Numbered from the stretch's first letter, positions 15,994 to 25,008 are shown. The stretch: 40,173 nucleotides of DNA from Bacillota bacterium (GCA_012510625.1 JAAZHP010000087.1:1-40173); one strand, 5' to 3'. A program made the numbers and translations. The notes: generated from the letters alone by a model not told the origin.

Positions 15994-18834
15994 TTAATTT
16001 ATTGAAGCTCTTTCTGCCGGCCGCCCCAGGACCCGGCGCAGCCAGAAACCGGTATAGGAACTGTTTAAGGCCGCCACTTCTTCAGGCGTCCCCGCAGCGA
16101 CAACCTGTCCGCCGGCCTCGCCGCCTTCGGGGCCCAGGTCGATGAGGTAATCGGCCCGCTTGAGCACATCCATGTTATGTTCGATTACGATCACCGTATT
16201 TCCAGAATCGACCAGCCGTTCCAGAATCAGCAGCAGCTTGCTGATATCGGCCATGTGCAGCCCCGTAGTGGGCTCATCGAGAATGTAAAGGGTTCGCCCG
16301 TTGCTGCGCTTCGAAAGCTCGGTAGCCAGCTTCACCCGCTGGGCCTCTCCCCCGGATAAGGTGGTCGCCGGCTGCCCCAGCTGGATATAGCCAAGCCCCA
16401 CGTCGTCGATGAGCTGGAGCCGCCGCTGCAGCTTGGGGATTGCGCTGAAGAAATCGAGGGCCTCGGAGACGGTCATGGCCAGGACATCGGCAATGTTTTT
16501 GCCCTTGTAGCGCACCTCCAGTGTTTCGCGGTTGTAGCGCCGCCCCCGGCATACTTCGCAAGGCACAAAGACATCGGGCAGAAAATGCATCTCGATGCGC
16601 AAAATGCCGTCGCCGCGGCAGGCTTCGCAGCGGCCCCCTTTGACGTTAAAGCTGAAACGGCCCGGGCGGTAGCCGCGCCGGCGCGCTTCCGGGGTCTTGG
16701 CAAAAAGCTCTCGGATATCTCCAAAGAGCCCCGTGTAGGTGGCCGGATTGGAGCGCGGAGTTCTCCCAATAGGAGACTGGTCCACCACGATGACCTTGTC
16801 CAGCTGCTCCACGCCCTCGATGACGCGGTGAGCGCCGGGCACTTCGCGGGAGCGGTGCAGCCGCCGCGCCAGGGCGCGGGCGAGAATGTCATTTACCAGG
16901 GTGCTCTTGCCGGATCCGGAGACACCCGAAACGCAGACAAAGAGCCCCAGGGGTATCTCCACGTCAATATCCTTGAGATTATGTTCCCGCGCGCCCCGGA
17001 TCCAGAGGCTGCGCCCGCCCGGCCGGCGCCGCTCTGCCGGCACAGGGATAAATTTCCGCCCGGCCAGGTAATCGCCCGTTATTGAGCCCGGGGTGGCAAT
17101 TATTTCATCCACTGTTCCCTGGGCCACGATTTTGCCGCCGTGGGCTCCGGCGCCGGGACCGATATCCACAATATGATCGGCGGCGCGGATGGTCCCCTCG
17201 TCATGCTCCACCACGATCACGGTATTGCCCAGGTCGCGCAGCCTTTTCAGCGTCTCGACGAGGCGGGCGTTGTCCCGCAGGTGCAGCCCGATACTCGGTT
17301 CATCCAGGATGTAGATGACCCCGGTCAGGCCGGAGCCGATCTGGGTTGCCAGGCGTATCCGCTGCGCCTCCCCGCCGGAGAGAGTCGCCGCCGCCCGGTC
17401 CAGGGTCAGGTATTGCAGCCCCACGTTATTTAAAAATTGCAGCCTCGCCGCGATCTCTTTCAACACCTGCCCGGCAATCTTCATCTCGCGCGGCGTCAGT
17501 TCAAGCCGCTGAAAAAAGTCCGTGGCCTCGCCGACTGTGAAAGCGGAGACCTGGGCGATATTAAGGCCGTTCAGGAGAACGGCCAGGCTTGATTCTTTCA
17601 AGCGCAGGCCGCGGCAGGCAGGGCAGGGTTTTGTCTCCATGTAGCGGGCCAGCTCATGGCGCACCTCCTCCGACTCTGTGGAGTTGTAGCGCCGCTGCAG
17701 CAGATTCAGGATGCCGGGAAAGGGCCTGCGGTAATTTCGGACCCGGCCGAACATGTTCACATAGCGGAAGGGCACCGGCTCGGGCGAACCGTAAAGGAGC
17801 AGCTCTTTCTCGCTCTCTTCCAGTTCGGCAAAAGGCCTGTCAAGGCCGATTTGAAAGTGATTTGCCGCCGCCTCCAGGAACTGGCGGTAATAGCCGGGAT
17901 GCCCCCCCAGGGGATGGATGGCTCCTTCATTGATGGAAAGCTCGGGGAAGGGGATGACCAGCCCGGCGGAGAATTCGGAGCGTTCTCCAAGGCCGCTGCA
18001 TTCCGGGCAGGCGCCGTAGGGGCTGTTGAAAGAGAAGGCGCGGGGGGTAAGCTCCTCCATGCTGTAGCCGCACTCGGGGCAGGCGAAGCGCTCGCTGAAT
18101 ATATGCTCGCCGCCGCCGACTTCCTGCACCAGGACCAGCCCTTCGCTGAGCTTCAGTGCAGTTTCCAGTGAATCGGCCAGCCGGGAGTGGATATCTTCCC
18201 GGACCACCAGGCGATCGATGACCACCTCGATGGTGTGCTTTTTCTGTTTGTCCAGGATAATCTCTTCTTCAAGCTCGCGCACCTCGCCGTCCACGCGGAC
18301 GCGGACATAGCCGCGGCGGCGCATATCCTCAAAAAGTTTAATGTATTCGCCCTTGCGCCCGCGCACCAGGGGCGCCAGCACCTGGAGCCGGGTTCCCTCG
18401 GGCAGCTCCATGATCCGGTCCACAATTTGCTGCACCGTCTGCCGGCTGATGGGGCGGCGGCAGTGAGGACAGTGGGGCTGCCCGATGCGGGCAAAGAGCA
18501 GCCGCAGGTAGTCGTAGATTTCGGTTACCGTCCCCACCGTGGAGCGCGGGTTGCGCGATGCGGTCTTCTGGTCGATGGAGATAGCCGGCGAGAGCCCTTC
18601 GATCTGGTCTAGGTCGGGTTTCTCCATCTGCCCCAGGAACTGGCGCGCATAGGCGGAAAGCGACTCCACATAGCGGCGCTGCCCCTCCGCGTAGATGGTA
18701 TCAAAGGCCAGCGAGGACTTGCCCGATCCGCTCAGACCGGTGAAAACAATAAGCCGGTTGCGGGGCAGGGTCAGGTTAATATTTTTCAGGTTGTGCTCCC
18801 TGGCCCCGCGAATTATAATGGTTCCTTCAGTCAA
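15994..18834 (-). CDS. uvrA: UvrA, excinuclease ABC subunit A
   Basis: The damage-sensing ABC-type ATPase that loads UvrB on DNA. The start is a TTG at 18834 with CGAGGT six bases upstream, just past the uvrB stop. It gives 946 residues and the family N-terminus EGTIIIRGAREHNLKNI; longer readings run back into uvrB. Two ATPase modules show Walker A sequences GLSGSGKSS and GVSGSGKST, ABC signatures LSGGEAQRIRLA and LSGGEAQRVKLA, and Walker B ILDEPSIGLH and ILDEPTTGLH. Zinc modules are visible at CPHCRRPI, at CPECGYS...CPECSG and at CEACRGDG...CEVCRG. It lies four bases after uvrB and is probably translated from the same mRNA. Confidence 0.97.
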   Translation of the reverse strand: MTEGTIIIRGAREHNLKNINLTLPRNRLIVFTGLSGSGKSSLAFDTIYAEGQRRYVESLSAYARQFLGQMEKPDLDQIEGLSPAISIDQKTASRNPRSTVGTVTEIYDYLRLLFARIGQPHCPHCRRPISRQTVQQIVDRIMELPEGTRLQVLAPLVRGRKGEYIKLFEDMRRRGYVRVRVDGEVRELEEEIILDKQKKHTIEVVIDRLVVREDIHSRLADSLETALKLSEGLVLVQEVGGGEHIFSERFACPECGYSMEELTPRAFSFNSPYGACPECSGLGERSEFSAGLVIPFPELSINEGAIHPLGGHPGYYRQFLEAAANHFQIGLDRPFAELEESEKELLLYGSPEPVPFRYVNMFGRVRNYRRPFPGILNLLQRRYNSTESEEVRHELARYMETKPCPACRGLRLKESSLAVLLNGLNIAQVSAFTVGEATDFFQRLELTPREMKIAGQVLKEIAARLQFLNNVGLQYLTLDRAAATLSGGEAQRIRLATQIGSGLTGVIYILDEPSIGLHLRDNARLVETLKRLRDLGNTVIVVEHDEGTIRAADHIVDIGPGAGAHGGKIVAQGTVDEIIATPGSITGDYLAGRKFIPVPAERRRPGGRSLWIRGAREHNLKDIDVEIPLGLFVCVSGVSGSGKSTLVNDILARALARRLHRSREVPGAHRVIEGVEQLDKVIVVDQSPIGRTPRSNPATYTGLFGDIRELFAKTPEARRRGYRPGRFSFNVKGGRCEACRGDGILRIEMHFLPDVFVPCEVCRGRRYNRETLEVRYKGKNIADVLAMTVSEALDFFSAIPKLQRRLQLIDDVGLGYIQLGQPATTLSGGEAQRVKLATELSKRSNGRTLYILDEPTTGLHMADISKLLLILERLVDSGNTVIVIEHNMDVLKRADYLIDLGPEGGEAGGQVVAAGTPEEVAALNSSYTGFWLRRVLGRPAERASIN

Positions 18835-18838
18835 GGCT

Positions 18839-20872
18839 TTACCTCGATTCTCTGCGATATCTTTTCTGCCGGGAGGGCCGGGAATGCGGGACGGCGCCGC
18901 GCTCCAGTTCAAAAATAAGATCGCGCAGCTCGGCGGCTTTTTCAAAAGCCAGCTCCCTGGAGGCCTGCTGCATCTGCCGGCGCAGATCCTTGATCATCTC
19001 CCGCCGCTCTCCCGGGGAAAGTTTGCCGGGATCTTCAACCAGGTATTTTTCTTCCTCCTCGGCGGCAGCGGTGGCCGAGATAAGGCCGCGCACCGGTTTG
19101 ACTATGGTCCGCGGGATAATGCCGTGTTCCCGGTTATAGGCCAGCTGCTTCCGGCGGCGCCTTTCTGTCTCCTCAATGGCCCGCCGCATCGAAGGGGTAA
19201 CCGCCTCGGCATACATGATTACCCGGCCGGCGCTGTTCCGGGCAGTCCTCCCGATGGTCTGGATGAGCGAGCGATCGGAGCGGAGAAAACCTTCTTTATC
19301 GGCATCGAGAATGGCTACCAGGGAAACCTCGGGCAGGTCAAGCCCTTCCCGTAGAAGGTTGATTCCAATTAGAACGTCAAATTCGCCCAGGCGCAGCCCC
19401 CTGATGATGGACATGCGCTCCAGGGCATCGATATCCGAGTGCATGTAGCGCACCCGCAATCCCATCTCGCGGTAGTAATCGGTGAGATCTTCGGCCATCC
19501 GCTTGGTCATGGTCGTCACCAGGACCCTCTCCCCGGCTTCAGCGCGGGCCCTGATTTCGCCGTAGAGGTCATCCACCTGTCCCTCTGCAGGCCGCACCTC
19601 CACCAGCGGGTCCACCAGCCCTGTGGGGCGGATGATCTGCTCCACCACGCTGCCGCTCTGCTCCAGCTCCCAGGGGCCGGGGGTGGCCGAGACAAAGATG
19701 GCCTGGGGGATGAGGCTTTCAAATTCGTCAAAGCGCAGCGGGCGGTTGTCCAGGGCCGAGGGGAGACGAAAACCGTGTTCCACGAGGGTGCTCTTCCTGG
19801 ACAGGTCGCCGCGGTACATCCCGTTAATCTGGGGGATGGTAATATGAGACTCATCCACTACCAGCAGAAAATCGGGCGGGAAATAGTCCAGCAGAGTCCA
19901 GGGACGGCTGCCGGGAGGACGCCCGTCGAGATGGCGGGAGTAGTTCTCAATTCCTGAGCAGAAGCCGATTTCAAGAAGCATCTCCAGGTCAAAGCGGGTC
20001 CGCTGCTCGAGCCGCTGCGCCTCCAGTAGCTTCCCTGCCGCCCTGAATTCAGCCAGCCGCTGCTCCAGCTCCGCCTCTATGGAGACGATGGCCCGCTTAA
20101 GCTGCTCCGGTGCAGTGACGTAATGAGTTGCCGGAAAGATGGCTGCATGGCTGCGCTCGCCGAGAACTCGCCCGGTAAGGATGTCGATCTCGCAAAGCCG
20201 ATCAATCTCATCACCAAAAAATTCCACCCGCAGCGCCGCCTCGGTGAATGAGGCAGGAACTATTTCCAGCACGTCTCCGCGCACCCGGAATGTGCCGCGG
20301 CGCTGGTCGATGTCGTTTCTCTCGTAATGGATCTCCACCAGCGCGGCGATGACCTCGTCGCGGCCAATAACCATGCCCGGACGGAGCGACAGCACCTGCC
20401 GCCGGTATTCCTGCGGTGAACCGAGCCCGTAAATGCAGGAGACGCTGGCTACGACAATCACATCGCGGCGCTCCAGAAGGGCGCTGGTGGCCGAGTGGCG
20501 CAGTTTATCAATCTCGTCGTTAATGGAAGAATCTTTCTCAATATAGGTGTCGCTCTGCGGCAGGTAGGCCTCAGGCTGGTAGTAATCGTAATAACTGATA
20601 AAATATTCTACCGCATTGTCCGGAAAAAATTCTTTGAATTCACTGCACAGCTGGGCGGCCAGGATCTTGTTCGGCGCAACCACCAGGGTCGGGCGCTGGA
20701 TTTCGTTAATCACATTGGCTATGGTAAAAGTCTTTCCTGATCCCGTCACTCCCAGAAGGGTCTGATAGGGAACCTCTTCCCGCAGGCCCCGCAACAGGGC
20801 GGCGATAGCTTCCGGCTGGTCACCGGCCGGTTTAAAATCTGCTTTAAGCTTGAATTCTTCTGTTGAAAGCAT
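18839..20872 (-). CDS. uvrB: UvrB, excinuclease ABC subunit B
   Basis: The helicase-like subunit that verifies damage and recruits UvrC. The ATG at 20872 has AGGAGGG eight bases upstream and gives 677 residues. A Walker A GVTGSGKT lies near residue 40, with the damage-probing beta-hairpin YYDYYQPEAYLPQSDTYIEKD just past residue 90. Helicase motifs include VVDESHITIPQ, FVSATPGPWE, EGLDLPEVSLVAILDADKEGFLRS and QTIGRTARN. The C-terminal UVR domain (LRRQMQQASRELAFEKAAELRD) contacts UvrC. A promoter lies at 20901-20929. I looked for a LexA-type GAAC-N4-GTTC operator and did not find one, although a large inverted repeat lies just upstream. Confidence 0.97.
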   Translation of the reverse strand: MLSTEEFKLKADFKPAGDQPEAIAALLRGLREEVPYQTLLGVTGSGKTFTIANVINEIQRPTLVVAPNKILAAQLCSEFKEFFPDNAVEYFISYYDYYQPEAYLPQSDTYIEKDSSINDEIDKLRHSATSALLERRDVIVVASVSCIYGLGSPQEYRRQVLSLRPGMVIGRDEVIAALVEIHYERNDIDQRRGTFRVRGDVLEIVPASFTEAALRVEFFGDEIDRLCEIDILTGRVLGERSHAAIFPATHYVTAPEQLKRAIVSIEAELEQRLAEFRAAGKLLEAQRLEQRTRFDLEMLLEIGFCSGIENYSRHLDGRPPGSRPWTLLDYFPPDFLLVVDESHITIPQINGMYRGDLSRKSTLVEHGFRLPSALDNRPLRFDEFESLIPQAIFVSATPGPWELEQSGSVVEQIIRPTGLVDPLVEVRPAEGQVDDLYGEIRARAEAGERVLVTTMTKRMAEDLTDYYREMGLRVRYMHSDIDALERMSIIRGLRLGEFDVLIGINLLREGLDLPEVSLVAILDADKEGFLRSDRSLIQTIGRTARNSAGRVIMYAEAVTPSMRRAIEETERRRRKQLAYNREHGIIPRTIVKPVRGLISATAAAEEEEKYLVEDPGKLSPGERREMIKDLRRQMQQASRELAFEKAAELRDLIFELERGAVPHSRPSRQKRYRRESR

Positions 20873-20900
20873 GGCGCCATCCCTCCTGCCGGCATACTCC

Positions 20901-20929
20901 ATTATAGCACAGCAGGATCAGCTTGTTGA
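20901..20929 (-). promoter_or_regulatory. Sigma-A-type promoter for uvrB-uvrA-uvrC
   Basis: TCAACA (20929-20924), 17 bases, then a perfect TATAAT (20906-20901) on the minus strand. Transcription would start about 20-25 bases before the uvrB ATG. Confidence 0.65.
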
Positions 20930-20933
20930 GATA

Positions 20934-20983
20934 CTATGACGGATGCCAATATCTGCCATATAAGTCATATTGTACCGTCATAG
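20934..20983. repeat. 50-bp inverted repeat directly upstream of the uvrB promoter
   Basis: CTATGACGG (20934-20942) matches CCGTCATAG (20975-20983) perfectly. Inside these, CAATAT (20947-20952) pairs with ATATTG (20967-20972), leaving a 14-base loop. It abuts the -35 box of uvrB and lies after the exporter gene stop. No T-run accompanies it, so a terminator role is weak; an operator or small mobile repeat is possible. Confidence 0.6.
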
Positions 20984-21008
20984 AAATTGTAGCCTCATTG
21001 GAGCCTCT

Positions 21009-21575
21009 TTATACCCGCCCCAGGGCCACAAGGAGCAGCATCACCAGGCCAATGCCGATGAATAGGAGGGCGGTGACAATTTTCAGCACTCTGGGAGCAA
21101 CACGGGAGAGAAAGCGTTTCCCTAAAAAAACAGCGAGGGCATGGTTTAAAAACATGGCCGCCATTGCTCCGGCGAAAACGGCAACCGGGCGGCCGAAATG
21201 GGCGCTTAAAAGCAGCGCCGCCATCTGGGTTTTATCGCCAAGCTCGGCCAGAAAAATCATTGCCGCCGTCTGGTAAAAGCCGGAACGGCCGGTAGAGAGG
21301 CCTCTTTCCGGCTCGCTGCGGAGCAGCGTCATTAAACCCATGATTATGAAGAAGAGGCCCGAAACCAGGGTAATTATCTCCGGGGGGATAGCCGCGGAAA
21401 TGACCCCGCCGGCTCCCACGGCCAGCCCCATGACCAGGGCCAAACCGGTCATGGCCCCGCCGAGAACCTGCAGTGGCGGGTAGCGGCCGGCCATGGAAAG
21501 AGAGACCAGCTGGGTTTTGTCACCAAACTCAGCCACAAATACGCTGATAAAGGCAGCCGAGGCGGCGGCGATCAA
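21009..21575 (-). CDS. TMEM165/GDT1 (UPF0016) family manganese/calcium exporter
   Basis: A 188-residue membrane protein with about six helices and two inverted halves, each carrying the family signature: EFGDKTQ at 16-22 and ELGDKTQ at 111-117. Bacterial members such as MneA/Mnx export Mn2+; eukaryotic relatives move Mn2+/Ca2+ against H+. The start is a TTG at 21575, with AAAGGAGAG six bases upstream; an ATG seven bases earlier is out of frame and too close to the ribosome binding site. It sits 33 bases after the MinJ-like gene, too close for a Mn-sensing yybP-ykoY riboswitch, and none is seen. Its insertion between minJ-like and uvrB is not part of the usual Bacillus order. Confidence 0.9.
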   Translation of the reverse strand: MIAAASAAFISVFVAEFGDKTQLVSLSMAGRYPPLQVLGGAMTGLALVMGLAVGAGGVISAAIPPEIITLVSGLFFIIMGLMTLLRSEPERGLSTGRSGFYQTAAMIFLAELGDKTQMAALLLSAHFGRPVAVFAGAMAAMFLNHALAVFLGKRFLSRVAPRVLKIVTALLFIGIGLVMLLLVALGRV

Positions 21576-21608
21576 GGCATACTCTCCTTTTTCTGTTGCC
21601 CATATGGA

Positions 21609-22997
21609 TCAAGAACTTTTGTGGCGGCTCCATAGCCGCTTTAACAAGCCGGACGCAGCCGCCGGCCTGGCCTGGGCATATACCGGTGTCTGCCGGGAGG
21701 GCGCCGGTATGAGGCCGAGGGCCGCTCCCCGGTGCCAGAGAGAGGCATAGGCGGCAGTTGCCGGAGGCCGTTCAGAGAAGGGATTGCGCCGGCCCTCCTT
21801 CTCTTGTGAAAAGTGTTTATTTAAGACGATAGAAAAATTCTCTCCTTTCCTGAGCCCCTCGATAAGAACTATGAAGTAGCTCTCTTCAAGCCGCCTCAGG
21901 AACTCCAGGTCACTGCGCACAGGGGCGCCGTTCACCCGGCGGATCAGGTCCCCGGCACGCAGCCCCGCCCGGGAAGCGGCGCTTTCCGGCAGGACCGCCA
22001 TGAGGAGAACGCCTTCATCCGTAGAGCGATAGCGGGCCTCACGCGAGTGTTCAAGTCGGTTTCCGTAATAAATGACCGCTTCATGACCCAGGGGGGCGAA
22101 AAGAACCCCCACCAGGGTAAGGGGGGGATAATACTCCGCTGCCAGGGCCGCTCCAATGAGAAGAACACTGAAAATGCTCAAAAAAAGGGCTGTACTGGCC
22201 GATTTCTGGCGGGGGGAGGAGGAGAGAGCCAGGTCGGAATAGCCCAGCGCGGCTATGGCGGGAAAAGTAAAATATTGCAGCGTCTGCCCCGGTTCCAGCT
22301 CCAGGGCCGGCTTGATCAGCGGCCACCATTCCGGCATGGATACGCCCCGGACCTCGGATTCCAGGACCGCGGTAGCAAGCAAGGCCGCCAGGGGAATGGG
22401 CCAGAACCGCTGCAGGCTGAAGGCGCCGACCACCTCGCCGCCCGGCTGTTTAAAGTAGAGCGGGCTGCTGCCCCGGTGTCCGCCGGAATAGATCAACAGC
22501 GCCTCCACCAGGTGGAGCAGGCCGACAAGGGCCAGCAGGGCGGGTATGTGGATATCCAGGAGCGGAGCCAGTATAGCATTTTCGGCAAGATGAGGGAAGT
22601 AAGGCCCGAGACTGCGCAGCGCCAGCGCTGCCAGAGCCACTATCCCGCCGGCATAGGAGAAACAGAGATAACGGGGATGGATCAATAACAACAGCAGCGC
22701 TACCGGCCAGATATAAAGCAGTCCAATCTGCGCCAGGGAAAGACCCAGCAGGATCATGATCAGGCTGGCCAGCAGCCCCCCTATGATTCCCCAAAGAGTG
22801 GAAAGGGCTACCTGCCGGCCCACCGGGTTAATTGTCCTGCCAAAAAGTTGCTGCTCCATAAGGGCTGAGCGCCTGTACTGCAGGTAAACAATCAAGATCA
22901 CCAGCCAAAACAGCGGGAGAGTTTGCATCAATGTAGCCAACAAGACCTTGACTATTTCGAGATAAGGAATTAATTTCTCAAGAAACAGGGAACTCAA
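21609..22997 (-). CDS. MinJ-like multi-spanning membrane protein with C-terminal PDZ domain
   Basis: A 462-residue protein with about eight membrane helices in the first 310 residues (clear ones near 20-42, 66-90, 93-108, 112-130, 143-170 and 275-310). A PDZ domain follows at about 318-400 (LPESAASRAGLRAGDLIRRVNGAPV). Order and position after a ctpB-type protease match Bacillus MinJ (SwrAB/YvjD), which links MinD to DivIVA at division sites. Function here is inferred from synteny and architecture. The start is a TTG at 22997 with GGAGG eight bases upstream; TTGA overlaps the ctpA stop by four bases, so coupling is likely. The proline/alanine-rich tail after the PDZ domain looks disordered. 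Confidence 0.8.
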   Translation of the reverse strand: MSSLFLEKLIPYLEIVKVLLATLMQTLPLFWLVILIVYLQYRRSALMEQQLFGRTINPVGRQVALSTLWGIIGGLLASLIMILLGLSLAQIGLLYIWPVALLLLLIHPRYLCFSYAGGIVALAALALRSLGPYFPHLAENAILAPLLDIHIPALLALVGLLHLVEALLIYSGGHRGSSPLYFKQPGGEVVGAFSLQRFWPIPLAALLATAVLESEVRGVSMPEWWPLIKPALELEPGQTLQYFTFPAIAALGYSDLALSSSPRQKSASTALFLSIFSVLLIGAALAAEYYPPLTLVGVLFAPLGHEAVIYYGNRLEHSREARYRSTDEGVLLMAVLPESAASRAGLRAGDLIRRVNGAPVRSDLEFLRRLEESYFIVLIEGLRKGENFSIVLNKHFSQEKEGRRNPFSERPPATAAYASLWHRGAALGLIPAPSRQTPVYAQARPAAASGLLKRLWSRHKSS

Positions 22998-24478
22998 TTG
23001 ACTTTCCTCCCCGGCTCAAGCTGCATCGATGGCTGTTCGATCAGCTCGACTGCCCGGCGCAGCTGCGGATCGCGCTCCCGGGAAAGCTTCTCAAAGACCT
23101 GTCTGAACTGCAGCCAGGTCAAATCGTCAAACACGCCGCTTGCTTCCAGTCCGGCTGCGGCTTGAAACTCGCTCAGCGCCGCGGCGGTGGCCTCATCAAA
23201 GTAACCTTCCTCCCCGGGTTTGTAACCAAGCTCCGCCAGCATTTCCTGAAGCATCTGCACGCCGGGTCCATAATCACCCTGGGCAAGGCGGAGGGGCAGA
23301 AAGTAGCGGTAATATTTCAGGAACAGTGGGGTTTCCACGGAAATATCAGGTTCCAGCCCGGTTCCATCAATATCCTTCTCTGCCGGGGTAAGGTAGCGGG
23401 CTACCGTCAGCAGGAGAGCGTTGCCTCCGGGAAGATTCTCCGGCTGCTGCACCGTGGCCTTGCCGTAGGTTTTTGCTCCAACCAGCAAAGCCGCCCCCCT
23501 GTCCTGCAGCGCTCCGGCCAGGATTTCAGCAGCGCTGGCTGTCTCTTCGTTAACCAGGACCACGATGGGGTAATTTTTTCCCGGCGCTGAAGAGTGGTAA
23601 ATTTCGCGAACTTCCCCGTCCCTTCCGACCAGGCGGGCGATCTCTCCTTCGGGGACAATCAGCCCGGCCACCTTGATGGCCTCGTCAACCAATCCGCCGG
23701 GATTGTCGCGCAGGTCGAGAATCAACCCCTTATGCAGGCCGGCATTCTCTAAAAGCCGCAGCTGCTCCGCAAAAGAAGCGCCGGTTTTTCTGTCAAAATT
23801 GCTGATACTGATGTACCCCAGTCCGGGCTTCTCCATTCGGGAGAAAACCGTGTCGATTATGATCTCATCACGCACCAGGGTCAGATGCTGCTCTTCTTTT
23901 CGGCCCGGCCGCCTGATCGACAGGGCTACGCTGCTGCCTTTCTCTCCGCGCAGGATCTCCGCGGCACGCGTCAGCCCTAGGCCGGAGAGCTCCTGTGTGC
24001 CCGCCCGGTATATCCGATCGCCGGGGGAGATCCCCGCAGCGGCGGCGGGGCTTCCGGGGATGGTTTCCATGACCACGATCTCCTCGTCAATCTCGACAAT
24101 GCGCACCCCAATACCGCAAAATGAACCTTCTTTCTGGATCAGAAAATTTGTCAGCTCCTGGGTATCGTAAAAGACTGTCCGGGGATCTCCAACAGCCTCT
24201 ACCGCCCCGCGCACGGCGCCGCGAACCAGCTCTGAAAGATCAAGCGGGTATAGATAGCTCTCACGGAGCCGTTCAATCACCTCTATAAATATCTCCCACT
24301 CCGACTCCAGGGATTCCGGCAGCGTAAGATCATATTCCCCGCCGGGGGGCGCGGATGAGCCCCCCTTGGACAGGCCAAAGCAGTATGCAGCCAGGTTGGT
24401 GCCAGCAAGGAATGCCAATAATAAGACAGTAATCCACCAAAAATGTTTTCTGCTTATCTCAAGTTTCGGTTTTGGCAT
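22994..24478 (-). CDS. S41-family C-terminal processing peptidase (CtpA/CtpB type) with peptidoglycan-binding domain
   Basis: A membrane-anchored serine protease of 494 residues. A signal-anchor helix lies at about 13-36, then a PDZ domain (about 118-200, GIGVRIVEI...ISPGDRIYRAG), and the S41 catalytic domain with S315 in NEETASAAEI and K340 in TYGKATVQ forming the Ser-Lys dyad. A C-terminal peptidoglycan-binding domain of the PG_binding_1 type follows at about 400-462 (YGPGVQMLQEMLAELGY...GYFDEATAAALSEFQ). Bacillus CtpB acts in sporulation signalling; here the role is inferred. The ATG at 24478 has GAGGAGG about 13 bases upstream, a rather long gap. A perfect -10 box lies at 24520-24525. It is coupled to the MinJ-like gene. 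Confidence 0.93.
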   Translation of the reverse strand: MPKPKLEISRKHFWWITVLLLAFLAGTNLAAYCFGLSKGGSSAPPGGEYDLTLPESLESEWEIFIEVIERLRESYLYPLDLSELVRGAVRGAVEAVGDPRTVFYDTQELTNFLIQKEGSFCGIGVRIVEIDEEIVVMETIPGSPAAAAGISPGDRIYRAGTQELSGLGLTRAAEILRGEKGSSVALSIRRPGRKEEQHLTLVRDEIIIDTVFSRMEKPGLGYISISNFDRKTGASFAEQLRLLENAGLHKGLILDLRDNPGGLVDEAIKVAGLIVPEGEIARLVGRDGEVREIYHSSAPGKNYPIVVLVNEETASAAEILAGALQDRGAALLVGAKTYGKATVQQPENLPGGNALLLTVARYLTPAEKDIDGTGLEPDISVETPLFLKYYRYFLPLRLAQGDYGPGVQMLQEMLAELGYKPGEEGYFDEATAAALSEFQAAAGLEASGVFDDLTWLQFRQVFEKLSRERDPQLRRAVELIEQPSMQLEPGRKVN

Positions 24479-24519
24479 AGCTGCTTTGTGCCCTCCTCTC
24501 CCTGCGGGCTGTCAAAAAT

Positions 24520-24525
24520 ATTATA
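24520..24525 (-). promoter_or_regulatory. Candidate promoter -10 for ctpA
   Basis: Perfect TATAAT on the minus strand about 40 bases before the ctpA start, at the boundary of the repeat-rich gap. No clear -35 at normal spacing. Confidence 0.45.
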
Positions 24526-24724
24526 ACCTTCACCCGCACAAAACACCAGTTAAAGAAATAGAAACAGTGCCGGGACACGCAGCGTACCGCGCCCCGCCAA
24601 AGTTGTGGGAGTGCTCATGGGCTGCCCAAAATTAGAATCCGGAAGTCAGGGATCAGAAGTCAGACAGGAAAGCGCTAACCGAAAGCTGGCTGCAATAACC
24701 GGCTCGGGTTCGGGGTAGTCTTTA

Positions 24725-24835
24725 AATTCTCCCTTTTTTTAAGGGGAATTTTGCCTCCTTCACCTGCCAACCCTCGCAAGGTCAGGGATTTTTTTAAAAT
24801 CCCCCCCGCCCCCCTTTTCCAAAGGGGGGAGAATT
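24725..24835. repeat. 111-bp MITE-like element with AATTCTCCC terminal inverted repeats
   Basis: AATTCTCCC (24725-24733) and GGGAGAATT (24827-24835) are perfect inverted ends. Inside are three hairpins: CCCTT/AAGGG near the left end, GGGATTTT/AAAATCCC (24785-24803), and a 9-bp CCCCCCTTT/AAAGGGGGG (24809-24829). Each end shows the same sub-terminal hairpin layout. No coding capacity. Confidence 0.6.
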
Positions 24836-24944
24836 CGAAAAGCAGTCCCCGGCAGTGCTGGCAATGTATGCGCGATAGTTGGCTCCAGCCCGGAAGCCGC
24901 CCTTTTTGAGATCCTTTGCAGCGCTTATGATGACATAAACGCAG

Positions 24945-24966
24945 GGGCGGGGTTCCATCCCCGCCC
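24945..24966. repeat. GC-rich dispersed palindrome, copy 2
   Basis: GGGCGGGG and CCCCGCCC form a perfect 8-bp stem around TTCCAT. This matches the element at 13999-14020 in inverted orientation (loop GTGGAA, reverse complement TTCCAC). Confidence 0.65.
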
Positions 24967-24979
24967 GCGGCAAATGGCC

Positions 24980-25008
24980 CCGGAATAGTTGTAGTACAAC
25001 CCTTCCGG
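24980..25008. repeat. 29-bp near-perfect palindrome downstream of the murein hydrolase gene
   Basis: CCGGAA (24980-24985) pairs with TTCCGG (25003-25008) and GTTGTA (24988-24993) with TACAAC (24995-25000) around a single G. Only a TA/CC pair of positions mismatches. It lies about 40 bases past the stop of the hydrolase gene. No T-run follows. Confidence 0.55.

Noticed and set aside
20873..20992. LexA (SOS) operator upstream of uvrB
   Set aside because: No GAAC-N4-GTTC-like palindrome is seen; only the longer CTATGACGG inverted repeat.
21576..21608. Search for a yybP-ykoY Mn riboswitch before the GDT1-family exporter
   Set aside because: Only 33 bases separate it from the upstream gene and none of the aptamer core is present.
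24366..24635. An 89-residue plus-strand frame at the start of the ctpA gap
   Set aside because: It overlaps the ctpA signal anchor and promoter on the other strand and has no ribosome binding site or known motif.
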